Shown in pieces: positions 1 to 10,809 of a stretch of 64,000 nt of DNA (its first letter is position 1; every line of letters begins with the position of its first letter). The notes beneath the pieces are model-generated. The model was not told where the DNA came from. It saw only the letters and a list, made by a program, of their open reading frames with translations, and did not search any database. Both the position numbers and the translations under genes were made by a program. The stretch spans positions 42,520,010 through 42,584,009 of the forward strand of contig OX352763.1 of the NCBI GenBank assembly GCA_947095585.1, written 5' to 3'. The stretch comes from Nephrocerus scutellatus. Taxonomy: Eukaryota > Arthropoda > Insecta > Diptera > Pipunculidae.

Positions 1-1010
1 GTTTTGTTTTGACGTTTTTAAAAGCGCCTTCGATGTCCAGGAAAACCATCATTGTGTATTCCTTATGATAAAGGGAGTTTTCAATGGAACGTACTAGCGT
101 ATCAGAGCTGTTTATACAGATTTGCCCTTGCAGTACGCGTGTTGATCGACGGACAGAAGTTTTTTGTCAATACTAGTATGAAGGTGGATATCGATCAGTC
201 TTTCTAATGTTTTAAAAGGAATGACTAAAGGCTAATAGGTCTGAGGAATGAATGCTTTTGGAATGAAGACCACTTCCACTTCTTTCCATATGACTAGAAT
301 ATAGACCAGATCAAGACAACTGTTGAAAATTGTCTCAAGCAAAGGAAGTATAATGTCTGAAGTCCTTTGCAGTTTGGCTGGGATTATGCCGTCTGGTCTG
401 GTTTATATGGTTTGAAGCTATGTAGTGCCCAAAGCAATTTGTCCTTTTCAATTATATCTCGAGAGATGGTATTATTATATCTAATTGATCTATTTAGACC
501 GGTGTTGTAGGTAGTATGAGATTTGAGATGACTATTTGGGAAATAGGTATCTAGTAGCAGATTTAGCGATTCTTCTGTAGAAGTAGTCCACGAGCCATCA
601 GCTTTTTTCAGACAACTAGGCATTATTGGATTAGTTGAGAGGATTTTTTTGAGCCTTGGTGCTTCAGAAGACTCTGCCTTTCTGCCGCAGAGGAGTCTCC
701 AGGATGCGCGCTTGGCTTCCCTCAATTTTTTTTTTATAAACTTTTAGGGTTTCTTTGTAGACATGCCAGTCGGTCTCTGTTCCTGTTGTTGGCGATGTTG
801 AAAAGCTTTCTACAGCTTTTTCTAAATTGGCCCAGATCAGAGTTCTTCTTGCCCCTAGGTAGAATTAGAGGACAGGAAGCAGACAGCGTTCTATTTATTT
901 CCTCCACGGAAACGCATGATCGCCTGTGCTGAATCCCATTTTTCTGACTTATAAATTGGGTGTTATGGTGGTAATTTTTCTTTCGATGTTGGTCATATGG
1001 TCGCATAAAG
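1..1010 (-). mobile_element. R1/LOA-like non-LTR retrotransposon, broken reverse transcriptase part, cut by the window edge
   Basis: Read on the minus strand, 1006 to 384 gives linker and early RT sequence (LREAK/ASWRLLC, then YFPNS, then ISRDIIEKDKLLWALHSFKPYK). From 400 down to 1 the frames continue with DGIMPAKLQ, WKEVEVVFIPK, FKTLERLIDIHL and, at 1-45, FLDIEGAFKNV. These are the order and motifs of the fingers/palm of R1/LOA-type RTs. The FLDIEGAF block holds the first catalytic Asp. Several stops and frame changes show it is dead. The palm YADD and RNase H lie outside the window on the left; matching domains occur separately at 2030-2826. R1 versus LOA is not resolved. Confidence 0.75.
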
Positions 1011-1739
1011 TCTTTGGTTTGTTGACATATATAATTCGGATAGTTTGCATGATCAGTACAGAAACATTGTAATGCAGTTTACACCCAATCGTCTAAAAGT
1101 TTCGGAAGTAGCTAAGATTAAAAGATGTGCCATCTGTCCATCCATTTGTTATAAGGAGAAACATAGTTTTGGGGACACAAATTACCAAGCTGTTATGTAT
1201 GTACTTTAAAAGTTAAGCGAAAGTCTTCAAATGCTAACGCAACATATATAAAAGAATAGCTTGATGGACGAAATTAGTCATAAATAAATTTTGAATTAGT
1301 AGAAATTTGAAGAAAAGAATATACCCCGGCGAGGACAGGATATCCATCAAGCACTTGACAGCTTCATGAACTGACATTAAAATTTCTTACTCATCCCGCT
1401 TTTTCTCTAGAGCTCGGTGGCTTGAGGCTTTCCAACAAAATTGAGGTCATATTATTTTATGTTTCTCGTGTGTTTAAAAACTTTTTGCACTGCCATTGAT
1501 CAGACGAAATATTTTGATCGAAAATTGGTTCTCTTTGCTTTCTTCCACTTTCTATTGATTTTCACTATTCATCGAAATTCATAAAACATTGCTTTTATTC
1601 TATCTGTTATATATTTTGTGAAGTTATTATCACTTTAATAAGCCCGAAAAGAAAGCGCTGACGTTTTAGAAGAGTTTCAACTTTTATTGCTTACAAATTA
1701 GATTTTTCGAAAATTTGAATTACCAACAATGATCTTGTT
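1011..1739. other. AT-rich intergenic stretch, nothing recognised
   Basis: No long ORF, repeat with a partner elsewhere in the window, or RNA gene is visible. Confidence 0.5.
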
Positions 1740-2030
1740 AAGATCTTGTGTTAAAGCTCCTAAGGAGACATCAAGAATATCTGATAGCTCTTTCGATTTT
1801 CAGGGTAGAGTTAAGATTTCTTTCTCGTGGTTTTGGTTTGGCGTTCTATTTGACAAATGTACCCGGGGTATGGTTTGATTTTGAGTTTTATTTGCAAAGT
1901 TTTGCAACCGACACTGTAAGGTTTCATTTACTCAACAAGATGGCGAAGAGAGAGCAAGAAGGCTATTTCTCTGTTTGTTTTTCTTGTAAAATTTGGTTTC
2001 TGTTTGGCGTTCAGTTAGAGGAACACCGCA
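1740..2030 (-). repeat. Dispersed repeat B (about 350 bp family), copy 1
   Basis: This block is the reverse complement of 43030-43405 and also matches 28845-29085 and part of 56785-56905. Shared words include TTTCTCGTGGTTTTGGTTTG, GGTATGGTTTGATTTTG, ACCGACACTGTAA and AAGATGGCGAAGAGAGAGCA. An ORF runs through it and through the other copies, but the conserved words are as much DNA-level as protein-level, so I treat it as a non-coding transposon-like repeat. No clear terminal inverted repeat or target duplication was found. The class is unknown. Confidence 0.65.
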
Positions 2031-2826
2031 AGGAGGTTCATTATCCCATCTACTCTGAAATATAGTAATCAACGAATTATTGTTGAAACTAGAAGGAGAG
2101 GGGATAAAAGTGGTAGCGTATGCTGATGATGTAGAGTTGTATGTGTCAGGGAAATACCTCAGAACGATTAAGGAGGTTATGTAAAATGCCCTCTTAATCG
2201 TTAAAGAATGGGCAAACAAAAGCGGTCTGGGCGTCAACCCCAATAAGACAGAGCTTGTCCTTTTCACCAGGAAATATAAAATTCCAACAGTTGATACACC
2301 AACACTAAATGGTTTAGTTTTTTCTGATAAAGCAATATTTCTTGGGACAATCTAAGACAGGAAACTGGGCTGGAAACCTAATATAATAGAACGAGTAAAT
2401 AAAACGAATACTGCTTTATACTCATGCAAGAACGCCAATGGTTAAAAATGGAGCTTGAAACCAAAGCTGGTACACTGGCTCTACACTTTGGTACACGGTA
2501 GGTTTTCGGACAACAATACCCTCTAGAGAAGACTGGAAGAGTGGATCCGTAACCGATAATGAAACAATACAGTTTTTCACGGATGGCTCTAAGCTAGACG
2601 GTAAAGTAGGAGCAGGAGTCTTCTGTGAGAAGCTTTAAGTAAGCATCTCTGTCCGTCTACCTGATCGCTGCAGCGTATACCAGGCTGAGGTGATAGCGAT
2701 TGAAGAGGTTATGAGTTGGCTGAAGCATAATGTACTATCTTCAAAGAAGATTATCATTTACGTGGACAGCCAGGCGGCCATAAAATCGTTGGAGGCGGTC
2801 TCGCTGAAATCTAAGGTGGCGTGGTA
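2030..2826 (+). mobile_element. R1/LOA-like non-LTR retrotransposon: RT palm/thumb and RNase H, broken
   Basis: The plus frames read KVVAYADDVELYVSGKYL at about 2107, with the catalytic YADD at 2116-2130. They continue with KSGLGVNPNKTELVLFTRK and an FLGTI primer-grip-like block. From 2570 the frame gives an RNase H domain: FFTDGSKLDGKVGAG, then YQAEVIAIEEVMSWL and YVDSQAAIKSLEAV, which carry the Asp/Glu/Asp core. In-frame stops break the RT part. The RNase H is cut at about 2826, where a HINE-like element begins. RNase H after RT is known in the LOA, R1-related and I groups. Confidence 0.85.
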
Positions 2827-3327
2827 ATGAATATAAAAAAATTAAAAATAAAATAAAATTTTGGAGACCCCGGGCGCCGGGGTCATGAGGCCCCAACAAG
2901 ATTTTTAAAAAACTTAACCCGATTTTCTTCAAATTTTATAGTATCTCTGAGGGACAACACTTATTGTAACAATTTTACAGACGTCGGGACCTGGGGTCGT
3001 GGGGCCTCATACAAATTTATAAAGAAAAATTAATCCAATTTTGGTAAAATTTTATACACATGTGTATCTCTTTTTGGACATATTTTGAGTGAATGGGCCT
3101 TGAAGCCCGAGGAGTGCCAGTATACATTTTTTATGTTTATCCCGATGGACAAAAGTTTTTGTAAAATTTTTGGAGTGCATGTGTCCTGATGCCCGGGGTC
3201 GGGCATTTAAAATTAGCCCATTTTACTTTAAATTTTAAACATATGTGTATCTTCAATAGACCGACACACACATATGTATCTCCTATTAGAGAATTTACAT
3301 GAAAAATGTTAGGGGTTGTTTTTTTAT
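2826..3327 (+). mobile_element. HINE-like element, 5'-truncated
   Basis: It holds about three diverged tandem units, each with CCCGATTTTCTTCAAATTTTA, ACACATGTGTATCTC, GACAACACTT and a GC-rich island such as GACCCCGGGCGCCGGGGTC. It ends in the family's 3' signature: ATCTCCTATTAGAGAATTTACATGAAAAAT and then GGGTTGTTTTTTT. The 5' end abuts the broken RNase H sequence at about 2826, consistent with insertion into that dead retrotransposon. Confidence 0.75.
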
Positions 3328-3399
3328 TCTGTTATTTTACAACACCAGTAAATTTTTAGATTCCTGCAAATTGTTTGATTATTTGTGTTCTTCGTGCTT

Positions 3400-3510
3400 T
3401 TTTTCGCACTCTCAATCTTGGTCTTGGTCTTGCAAGAGAATAAGTGGTCTTGGTCTTGCATTTACTGCCAGAACAGTCAAGACTGCAAGACTAAGACTAA
3501 TTTCGTTCAT
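3400..3510. repeat. GGTCTT/AAGACC hexamer cluster, copy 1
   Basis: Repeats of CTTGGT and GGTCTTGCA run forward, followed by GTCAAGACTGCAAGACTAAGAC in the opposite sense, so the block can fold on itself. A similar block with both orientations is at 25377-25465. It overlaps a short ORF that I regard as chance. Confidence 0.6.
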
Positions 3511-3519
3511 CACCATCAA

Positions 3520-5640
3520 GAACCAACTTATAATCCTCGTTCCCAGCAGGATAATATTAAACATTTCATCACACTTTTGCCACAGAAGCTGATCGAAAAT
3601 AGGAATGAAAAAATGCGAAGACTACATAAGAAAATTAATTAAGAAGAAAATATTAAAAAATTAAATTAAAATGGCACAAAGTTCTGTGGCAGAATACGGC
3701 CATTTCATGATATATTTACAGATCACCTTTCATGTGGGAATCCAAAGCAAACTTTTGACACCATTACAGCTTCATTAGTTGCTCACCATTTATCACCATT
3801 TAGGAAGATCGTAAATTATTTAATTGTTGCCTGGAGCAGTAGCAATTTATTAGGCTTTGATCAGAAATGATAATTTTTTTTAACAGCCAAGACAATCTTT
3901 ATTGAATTGGCACTGATTTTCCGGTAAAAGCAATCAATCTCGCAGATGAAGTTTGACAGCTTGAAGAAAACTTTTCAATTTGAAGCATTTCTAGTGTACC
4001 TTCATTTCTTTTCTCTTTCCTTAGCTGTAGTTTCCCGCTTTTATATTGAAATAATTTTTTTCATTCTCACTAAAACAGCAGGTAACTTCTGTAATTTGTG
4101 TTAAACAATCAGCATTCTGTGTATTGTCTGAATGTAAATTTAACAGCCAGCAAACTATTCGATCGACGCCCATTACTAACATAATAATTATTGATCATGT
4201 ACGTAGCTAGGCTTTCAGGCAGCGAAACCAATTGTCCCGAATCTACTCATTACTTCAATGTGAACAATGTCTTCTTGCGCACTTTCTTCAACATTACAGT
4301 CTAATTTGCTTATGTTTACCTACTGTTGACTTTAAACAGATTAACGAATTTCTAACTGTTGTTTTGACATAAGAGATCATCGATTCATCGCTGATGTAAG
4401 TGAGCTCACAAACTTTTCTTATACGAGCATCCAGTCAAACTACTCGTATATGTATTTCAGTTTATTTGCCAAGCTGTTGTATAGTTGCGTTTGCGTGTCA
4501 AGTGGTTAATAAGTAATGTTGACATTTTTAGAGTTCTCAACTTATGATGAGGGCATAATGTATGTCCCAATGTTTTTTTGTATAGTATGTGATAATAATT
4601 GATGAAGAAAGTCAATACTTTTTTCTAAATTTCTTATACTCGTAATATGTAAGTAGCTTTGATGATGTTCCCAAAATTTTTTTTGAATTTTATATTCTAA
4701 ATATTGTGTAATAACATTTTGAAATCTTGGTAAGGGTTAGGGTTGGTTCTTTTAATGGCTGATTTATTAGCCTTGCATGTTGAAATATGGATACAAAACA
4801 TGGATCCTACATGCAATGGATAATGAACATGGTATACCTAGATTTGCACTAGATTTACTGGAATGGCTTGAATAAATTTTTAAGACGTAGTAACTTTTAC
4901 AATCAAAAACTTCCTTCCAGCACTAAGTATGTCAAACCGAAGGAAGGCGGATGGTATGATTTGAGTTGAAAAGAGGCTACTAGGAACCGCGAGGCATGCT
5001 TTCGTTCGTGTAAAACAAAACCCACTGTGGTAAACCGAACTAAATTCAGACGAGCCACACATTTATTGGAATGCCTACATAATGCGAGTTAAATTTGCCT
5101 ATAATCAGAAACTGAGTCAAGTATTACTTTAATCTCCCAAAAGAAAGTTAAAATTTCTGGTCATCCGTGAAACGAATTAAAAGTACTGCCTCGTCGGTAA
5201 TTCTAACGCTCATACACAATTACATTCGAGGCTCTGGAGACAATGCCAATCGGCTTGCTTCACATTTCGCAGCTAGCTTCACGTTACTTTCCAGATCTAG
5301 TGTCGTAGTCGTGCTGTAGCTAGAGTTTTCATTGATTTGTTAGTTTCTCAACTAGAGTGACATATAACAAGAAAGCGAAGGACACAACTAAGAACTATGT
5401 CTATTTTTTAAGCAAACTTATGTATATATTTGCTCTTCCCACATGGCGCTCTATGGAGAGGCAGCATTCATTTCAATATTTTAGTCACTTCTTGCAGTAT
5501 CCAATTTTTAAAATACGGGCATCTTGCTTTGGAGTCTGATAGGCTGTCCTCTTATTGATTCAAAGTTTATGGTTTTCTTATTATCTTCTTATTGAAAAAT
5601 TTTTTGAGTTGTAAGGTCTTGTAATAGGATTGCGTTATCT
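3520..5640. other. AT-rich intergenic stretch, no gene recognised
   Basis: Only short chance ORFs are present. AGGGTTAGGGTTGG near 4731 is too short to call telomere-like. Nothing here matches another part of the window convincingly. Confidence 0.5.
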
Positions 5641-5649
5641 ACACGAATA

Positions 5650-5941
5650 ATTATAATAATAATTCTGCACAACAGACCATTGCGGTCCAAGGCCTAGCTT
5701 CTCGCAACCATTTGTGTTAAGCACGTATACTTTTACACACAAATGGAGGGGACGTACAATTTAATGCCGGATCCGAACGGTGAATTGAAAAGCATTCCGT
5801 GACAAGTTATTACCCTCGGACGATTGTTGGACTTTCGCGAGAAGTCAGACACCATGAAAAAAACTTTTGGTGTTACTGGGATTCGAACCAGGAACCTCCC
5901 GATCAGAAAGCCATGCTCTTATCCACTGAGCCACGGCGCCC
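5650..5941 (-). mobile_element. tRNA-derived SINE, copy 1 (full length)
   Basis: On the minus strand it begins GGCGCCGTGGCTCAGTGGA, the A box of a pol III internal promoter. Then comes GGTTCGAATCCCAGTAACACC, the B box. After this follow the tRNA-unrelated body (CACCTCTCGCGAA...GTCC, TTGTCACGGAA, GGATCCGGC) and a body end with GGTCGCGAGAAG and GGACC. The 3' tail is a short ATT/TAA run at 5650-5663. The tRNA-like head has a poor anticodon arm, so it is a SINE head and not a tRNA gene. Confidence 0.88.
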
Positions 5942-6009
5942 ACATCTACACGAATATGTACTTGGGTCAAGTAACGGTTCAAAAACCTTAACCAATACTA
6001 TTATTTTTA

Positions 6010-6565
6010 TTATATCCGCATCTTATCGGAGAGTCAAGAAGCTTTGAGATCCCTAGATCAGTCTTTACGAACTCTATTTGACCCTATACTGCCGATCGGA
6101 GCCGTTCAACATTCACCTGTATTGGGTACCGGGACATAGGTACATTATGGGGAACTGCAGGGCCGATGAACACGCCAAAATGGTATTACGCTGCCCCTTC
6201 TACCTGAAAATGGTTTCATAGGCATACCGATTGCTACATGAAAACTCATGTTAAAGCAGGATGCTCTTGACAAAACCAAGCTTAGATGGACAAATGGTAT
6301 AACTTGTGTAGCGTCAAAACAGATCTGGCCAAAGCTGGATCCGATACTGGGCACCGTCTTATAGGAAAGCATGCAGCAAGGCTTGGTGTATTTTCCAATG
6401 ACTTCTACAACAGCTGCATGGACGAGGAAGAGGAAGAGACCATATTCACCTTATATGCACATGCACAGCCCTTTCTTTAAAGCATAAGCATTCTTTTACA
6501 ACGACTTTAACGATTTGTCAAGCACTTATATCCAAAGTCTGCTACGCTTCATTCGAAGCTCCAAC
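6010..6565 (+). mobile_element. R1/LOA-like retrotransposon: C-terminal RNase H and tail, broken
   Basis: At about 6110 the frame reads VHLYWVPGHR, then GNCRADEHA, the last RNase H motif (His near W-x-PGH and the Asp of R-A-D-E). Downstream, 6286-6480 keeps an open frame with GHRLIGKHAARLGVFSNDF, then a C-MDEEEEET stretch typical of a post-RNase H zinc-binding tail; the usual following cysteines are lost. It looks like the missing C-terminal half of the family seen at 2030-2826, but lies 3.2 kb away as a separate fragment. Its 3' end runs to the CR1-like fragment. Confidence 0.78.
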
Positions 6566-6589
6566 TTAACACATGTGTCTTGAATGACT

Positions 6590-7560
6590 GCAGATCATAC
6601 GGATGCGGGAACACAGAGTCGGGCTATTCATTCCACATAATTATTGTGCGGCTAAAGATAGAATCTCTGCATTGGTTGGCACGTCCGAAGATAGGTCTAA
6701 TGGTAGAAATGTTTTCGTGATATTAACGTAACCAAAAAATTTTATCGCGCGGTTCTCAATTTCGTCTAGTAATTGCAATGTGGTCTTGGGGGCACCTGCC
6801 CAGACAATACAGGTTTATTCAAGTTTAGGGCGAATATATACTTTGTAAATAGTAGCCACGTCCGACGGAGTGTACATCAACATCTTGCACCGTTTTAGGA
6901 AACCTATACACTTCGCAGCATTCTTAGCGATGGCAAATATGTGGTCGTTCCAACGAAGCTTGTTGTTGACGCACATACCGAGTATTGCGAGCTTTTTAGT
7001 TTCTTTGATGCAGAATCCATTCATGGATAAAGGTTGGGGGTTTAAATTACGCTTAGACGACGACAGAAGACAGCATTGGGTTTTGGAAGCGTTAAATTCC
7101 ACTCTATTGAGTACTCCCCATCTGTTATGCTGTCAAGGTCACAATTTAACGTGCTTAACATAGGTTTCACTTCTGATGAAGAGGGGCGTGAAGGCGTGAA
7201 GAGAGCGCAAACTCATTTGAAAAGCTAAGAGTGCCAGCGAAAGAATGAATCGAATTAGAAGTAGCATATACGAGATCATTGATGAAAATTAGAAAGCGTG
7301 TCGGAGACAAAACAGAGTCTTGAGGAACGCCGGCGTTTATGCGATGAACATTGGATTTGAAACCATCCAATACGACGTGGATTGAATTGTCAGTAAGGTA
7401 TTTACTAGTCCAATCAAGCAGACTCTTATCAATTCCATAGGCATTCATTTTCGACAAAAGAGCTTGATGCCAGACTCTGTCAAATGCCTAGGAAATATCA
7501 AGTGCAACAACTGGTTCAATGAATAGAGAGTCTTATCAATTAGAAATCCTCTCGATCTAT
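6590..7560 (-). mobile_element. CR1/Jockey-like non-LTR retrotransposon, RT fragment with internal loss
   Basis: Minus-strand reading gives FDRVWHQALLSKMNAYGIDK, then INAGVPQDSVLSP (RT motif, G changed to D), FLIFINDL and a broken FA-DD block at about 7230. Then follow MNGFCIKETKKLAILGM, LRWNDHIFAIAKNAAKCIGF and YTPSDVATIYKVYIRPKLE. The 6600-6815 part carries the downstream WAGAPKTTL and IENRAIKFFG blocks. The same family continues as a plus-strand copy at 63431-64000. It ends near 6590 in the C-terminal region. Confidence 0.85.
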
Positions 7561-7639
7561 GTGGCATCACTCTGGACCATATATTGGTCTAAGTCTTCCT
7601 GCCGACAGCCACTCTAACCTAACCTAACCGTTATTATTA

Positions 7640-8740
7640 TTCCGTAGAGGTAAGAGTTTTGTTAGGTAACGATAAAGTCGATCGTTTTGCCAGACAGACC
7701 CAGCAAAAACAGGCTTTTAACAAACTTTTTTCACAAGATGGAAGCAAGAAGTGTCTTTGGATTAACGTGGATGCCTCCATTGAATGGTTTACCCCACGGT
7801 CCTCTTCGGACTTGGATTAGTTATACGACAATCAACGTCCATCATAGACTGATGTGCCAGTATTAACTCAATGGTTAGAGCAGAAACCATCTTAAATCCT
7901 TGCCGATCTTTGGTTTTTCGACAACCGGTTGATCTATGCAACTCCACAGAGAGCGCATCATCGCACCGGTAACATCAGGAAGGATACTGATGTACCAAAG
8001 ATTTTTGGTAACATCAGCCCCTGAACTGATGTTACCATGCTAGTGCTCTACCCGCATTTGGGTAGTAAACCACAGCCCCCGCGTTGCATCCCCAGAACGA
8101 GCTGGGTCCTCAACCACAATTGTCCTCAGACTGTTCGAGCCTTACGGCCAGCCTTGTTGTCTGTGAGCACGGACAATTCCCGCGGTACCAAAATGCAACC
8201 TTGGCGAGGTCAGGCATCAAGGGACTCAGCTCTTTCAGAATGAGTGCCTGGGCGATTGCAAAAGCAGACCCTGGCAGCACATTCGTCCGGAACCGCGAAC
8301 CCTATCATTTGCCACTAGGATTTCCCCAAGTCCTAGGCCTTTGGAATACAAAATTCCCGTCTGTGCCTTACCACAGACCTGTGGTATTGTATGAAATGAA
8401 CCACTAAATACAAAGACTTGCTCATTAAGAGATTCTAAGTACCAGTGCTCCATTTCGGGTCGCAAGTACGAAGACATTACCCATCCTGAGTATACTCTAA
8501 GCACCGACGACCCTTTTTTGCTATACCGTGGTAAAGTCCTGCAACATCTCCACAAAATAAAAATAAAAAAGCTGCAATTGGACCCCCACGGGGAAGCACA
8601 AGATGGAAGCAGTTGGATAGGCGTTGCAAAATCGCCTTCATGTCTTTATTAAAAATTCTAAAAATATTTTCAACGCCCATCCGTTGCGACGCAGTCGCCA
8701 ATCTTAATATACCTAAGAAAAAATAAAAGATCGACTTCAT
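7640..8740. other. GC-richer stretch of unknown origin
   Basis: This kilobase is more GC-rich and more coding-like than its surroundings. Overlapping open frames exist on both strands (minus 8235-8555 and 8477-8740; plus 8037-8407), but I recognise no protein motif and no frame is clearly favoured. It lies between a CR1-like fragment and the 3' end of the gene at 8892-10809. It could be an unrecognised transposon or part of a host transcript. Confidence 0.3.
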
Positions 8741-8757
8741 TTTGTTTCTTCATATTT

Positions 8758-8767
8758 TTTATTTATT
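8758..8767 (-). promoter_or_regulatory. Polyadenylation signals of the 8892-10809 gene
   Basis: TTTATTTATT on the plus strand gives two overlapping AATAAA hexamers on the minus strand, about 130 bp after the stop codon. That is a normal distance for a short insect 3' UTR. Confidence 0.55.
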
Positions 8768-8891
8768 TCAAATTAACAGAAAATCAAAAAAATAAGCTCT
8801 ACACTTCCATAAATACCGGTTCTCAATGAGGTATTTTACTGCTTGCATGTCCTCAGTTTAGGTTCGAATAGGAGACTGATGGCCTTGGCGA

Positions 8892-10809
8892 TTACGTGGA
8901 CACCATTATTTCTGTGCCTATAAGGTCAGACTTTTGTGAAGATGGGGCGTTTTTTTCCTGGACTTCGATGGTTGTTTTAGAATGATGGATTTCCTCTTCA
9001 ACGTGTGATTGCTCCGTTTGGTGTTCTAAGCTACGTCCATTTTTACCAAGAACGAAACGCTTGGTGTTAAAAAAGTCTAGGGGAGTTTTAAAGAAAGCTC
9101 CATTGGATCTTTCAATGCCTTCTTCTTCGTCCTCACCGACAAGAATGTAGCTATTTTCGTTAGAGTTGGCGTCTGATAAATTTGTGTCATCAGATAGCTG
9201 GATACCAGATGATACGATGACTCGACTTTCCTTGTTTTTTTTTAAAGCATTCTTATTCCTAGTGCGAATCGCCATCGGAAGTGGCTTACTAGATTCTAGA
9301 GGCTTTTGCTTTTTCTTCATCATGGAAGGTAACAAAGATTCCAAAAAATCTGACAATGGATGCCTCTGTGGATCTGCAGTTTGTTTCTTTGTATTTAAGA
9401 AGTTTATTAAAGAATATTTTTTATGATTTATGTTTTGAGGTGCTTCTTGCGGATGTTTTACTTTGTTGCTATTGTTTTTCTTCTTTTTTGTGTTTTGTAT
9501 TTGCGAAATAACACTCTGCGGGATGCTTAGGATGATTGGCTTTGACTGAATGTTTTCTATTGATTGGGTATTCCCAACTACGTGGGACAACTTATCCCAC
9601 GGCATGGGAAGATATTTAAAAGGTTGTTTTTTCCAAGTCATGGATTGGGGTTGCACATCTAGTGTTTCTGGCAATGGTACAGCGACGGGGAGATGATTAT
9701 TCATATTCTGATGAACTTCGAAGATAGGTTGGAATTTCTGACCAAGCGATTGAATTAAATTTGGTTTATTTGTCGCCTTGCGTTGTGGAAAGTTAATTAT
9801 TACGGGTACCAGGCTTACGGCGGGTCGCCGTTTCTGCTTGGGCTTCTGAATACTAGACTGTTGACCTGTCAATTGGTGGTTTGTAAGGCGGTGTATGTGT
9901 TGTAATAGGTCAACCGGCAGCTTTGCAAACAAATTAGGTTTCTGTTGTTTCTTTTTGGGAACAAGCCATTCGTCATATGCATTAAAGTCATCGGAGTCTT
10001 TGTAGTCGTCGGCGTAGTCTGCGTAGTCTGCGTTATAGTCTTCATCATAGTCATCCTGTTGGCGCTGTTGATGCATTTTGGGGTGGTTGCTAGCTTCGTT
10101 GTAAACATTAGCTTGTACACGACGATGGCGTTGTGGAGTAAACTTCTTTTTGGCCTTTACCTGTTCTTCTTCGTCATCTACATCAAAGTTGTCGTTTTCT
10201 TCGTAGTAAAAAACGTTTTCATTCTTATCCCCTGGAACTTCTACCAGGCGTTTTTTTTCATTGACCACGAGCAATGGCTGCTTCTTTTTCATGTGCTTCA
10301 CGGCAATACGTTGTGTTGGCTTTTCTGTTGTAGATATTGTCGTTTGGCTAGCGGGTAGCCTACCTTGCAACTTCTGCTGTTGCATTTGAAGCTGGCTATT
10401 TAGCCAGTCTCTCAAAGACGTTGCTGATGATCCTAAACTATGATCGGTATTCATCAACACACTGGACACGGACGATGATGCGCTTGTTGCAGCACCATTG
10501 TCAACTTTATCTGCCGGTATCCTATCTGTGTCGTTCGTCCTTAAATCAATTGACGGCGACATTAAGACAACATTTGCAACCAATCGAGGATTTTCTGTAC
10601 TAGTAGTGGTTTCTGAATCTGAAAGAACAAAAAAAATATTATTATGCTTAATAAAAGGAGAACCTACTGTTATGGTTACCGGTTGCTATATCCGAGATCG
10701 AAGAAATTGTATCCTCTTCAAAAGTTTGAGCAACTCTGCTATCTGATGCTAAAGCAACTAAATTGGTCGTCGCCAGTACCAATAAACTTAGGAGAGCTCT
10801 GCAAAGCAT
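8892..10809 (-). CDS. Secreted low-complexity charged protein, two exons, unknown family
   Basis: Exon 1 starts at the ATG at 10809 and codes for a signal peptide (MLCRALLSLLVLATTNLVALA, then SDSR). A donor GTAACC after 10680 or GTAGGT after 10668 joins, in the same phase 1, to exon 2 at 10618; the acceptor is TTGTTCTTTCAG. Exon 2 is open to a TAA at 8892-8894. The product is about 619 residues. After a Ser/Thr-rich start it has LRDWLNSQLQMQQQK, several Lys/Arg-rich blocks (MKKKQP, KAKKKFTPQRHRR), a Tyr/Asp run around residue 235 (coded near 9970-10055) built on repeated DYAD-like steps, and a Gln/Lys/Pro-rich centre. An acidic GEDEEEG block lies near the C-terminus. There is no transmembrane segment after the signal and no enzymatic motif. 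Length, splice signals and clean frame make it a real gene. An extracellular-matrix role such as eggshell or cuticle is a guess from composition and exon layout. Confidence 0.82.
10619..10679 (-). other. Short phase-1 intron of the secreted-protein gene
   Basis: The minus strand shows a GT donor (GTAACC after 10680, or GTAGGT after 10668, which fits the consensus better) and a pyrimidine-rich acceptor ending TTCTTTCAG at 10619. Both donors keep the frame; the second adds four residues. Confidence 0.7.

Noticed and set aside
4729..4748. TTAGGG-like telomere repeat
   Set aside because: Two imperfect units only.
5868..5941. tRNA gene on the minus strand
   Set aside because: A and B boxes are present, but the anticodon arm does not pair and the same head recurs in four other SINE copies with a common body.
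7611..7628. Telomere-type (CCTAA)n array
   Set aside because: Only about three units. Similar CTAACCTAACC words occur near 39500; too short for an interstitial telomere call.
9945..10358. 137-codon plus-strand hydrophobic ORF
   Set aside because: It is the antisense shadow of the low-complexity exon of the minus-strand gene; hydrophobicity comes from complementing Asp/Lys/Gln codons.
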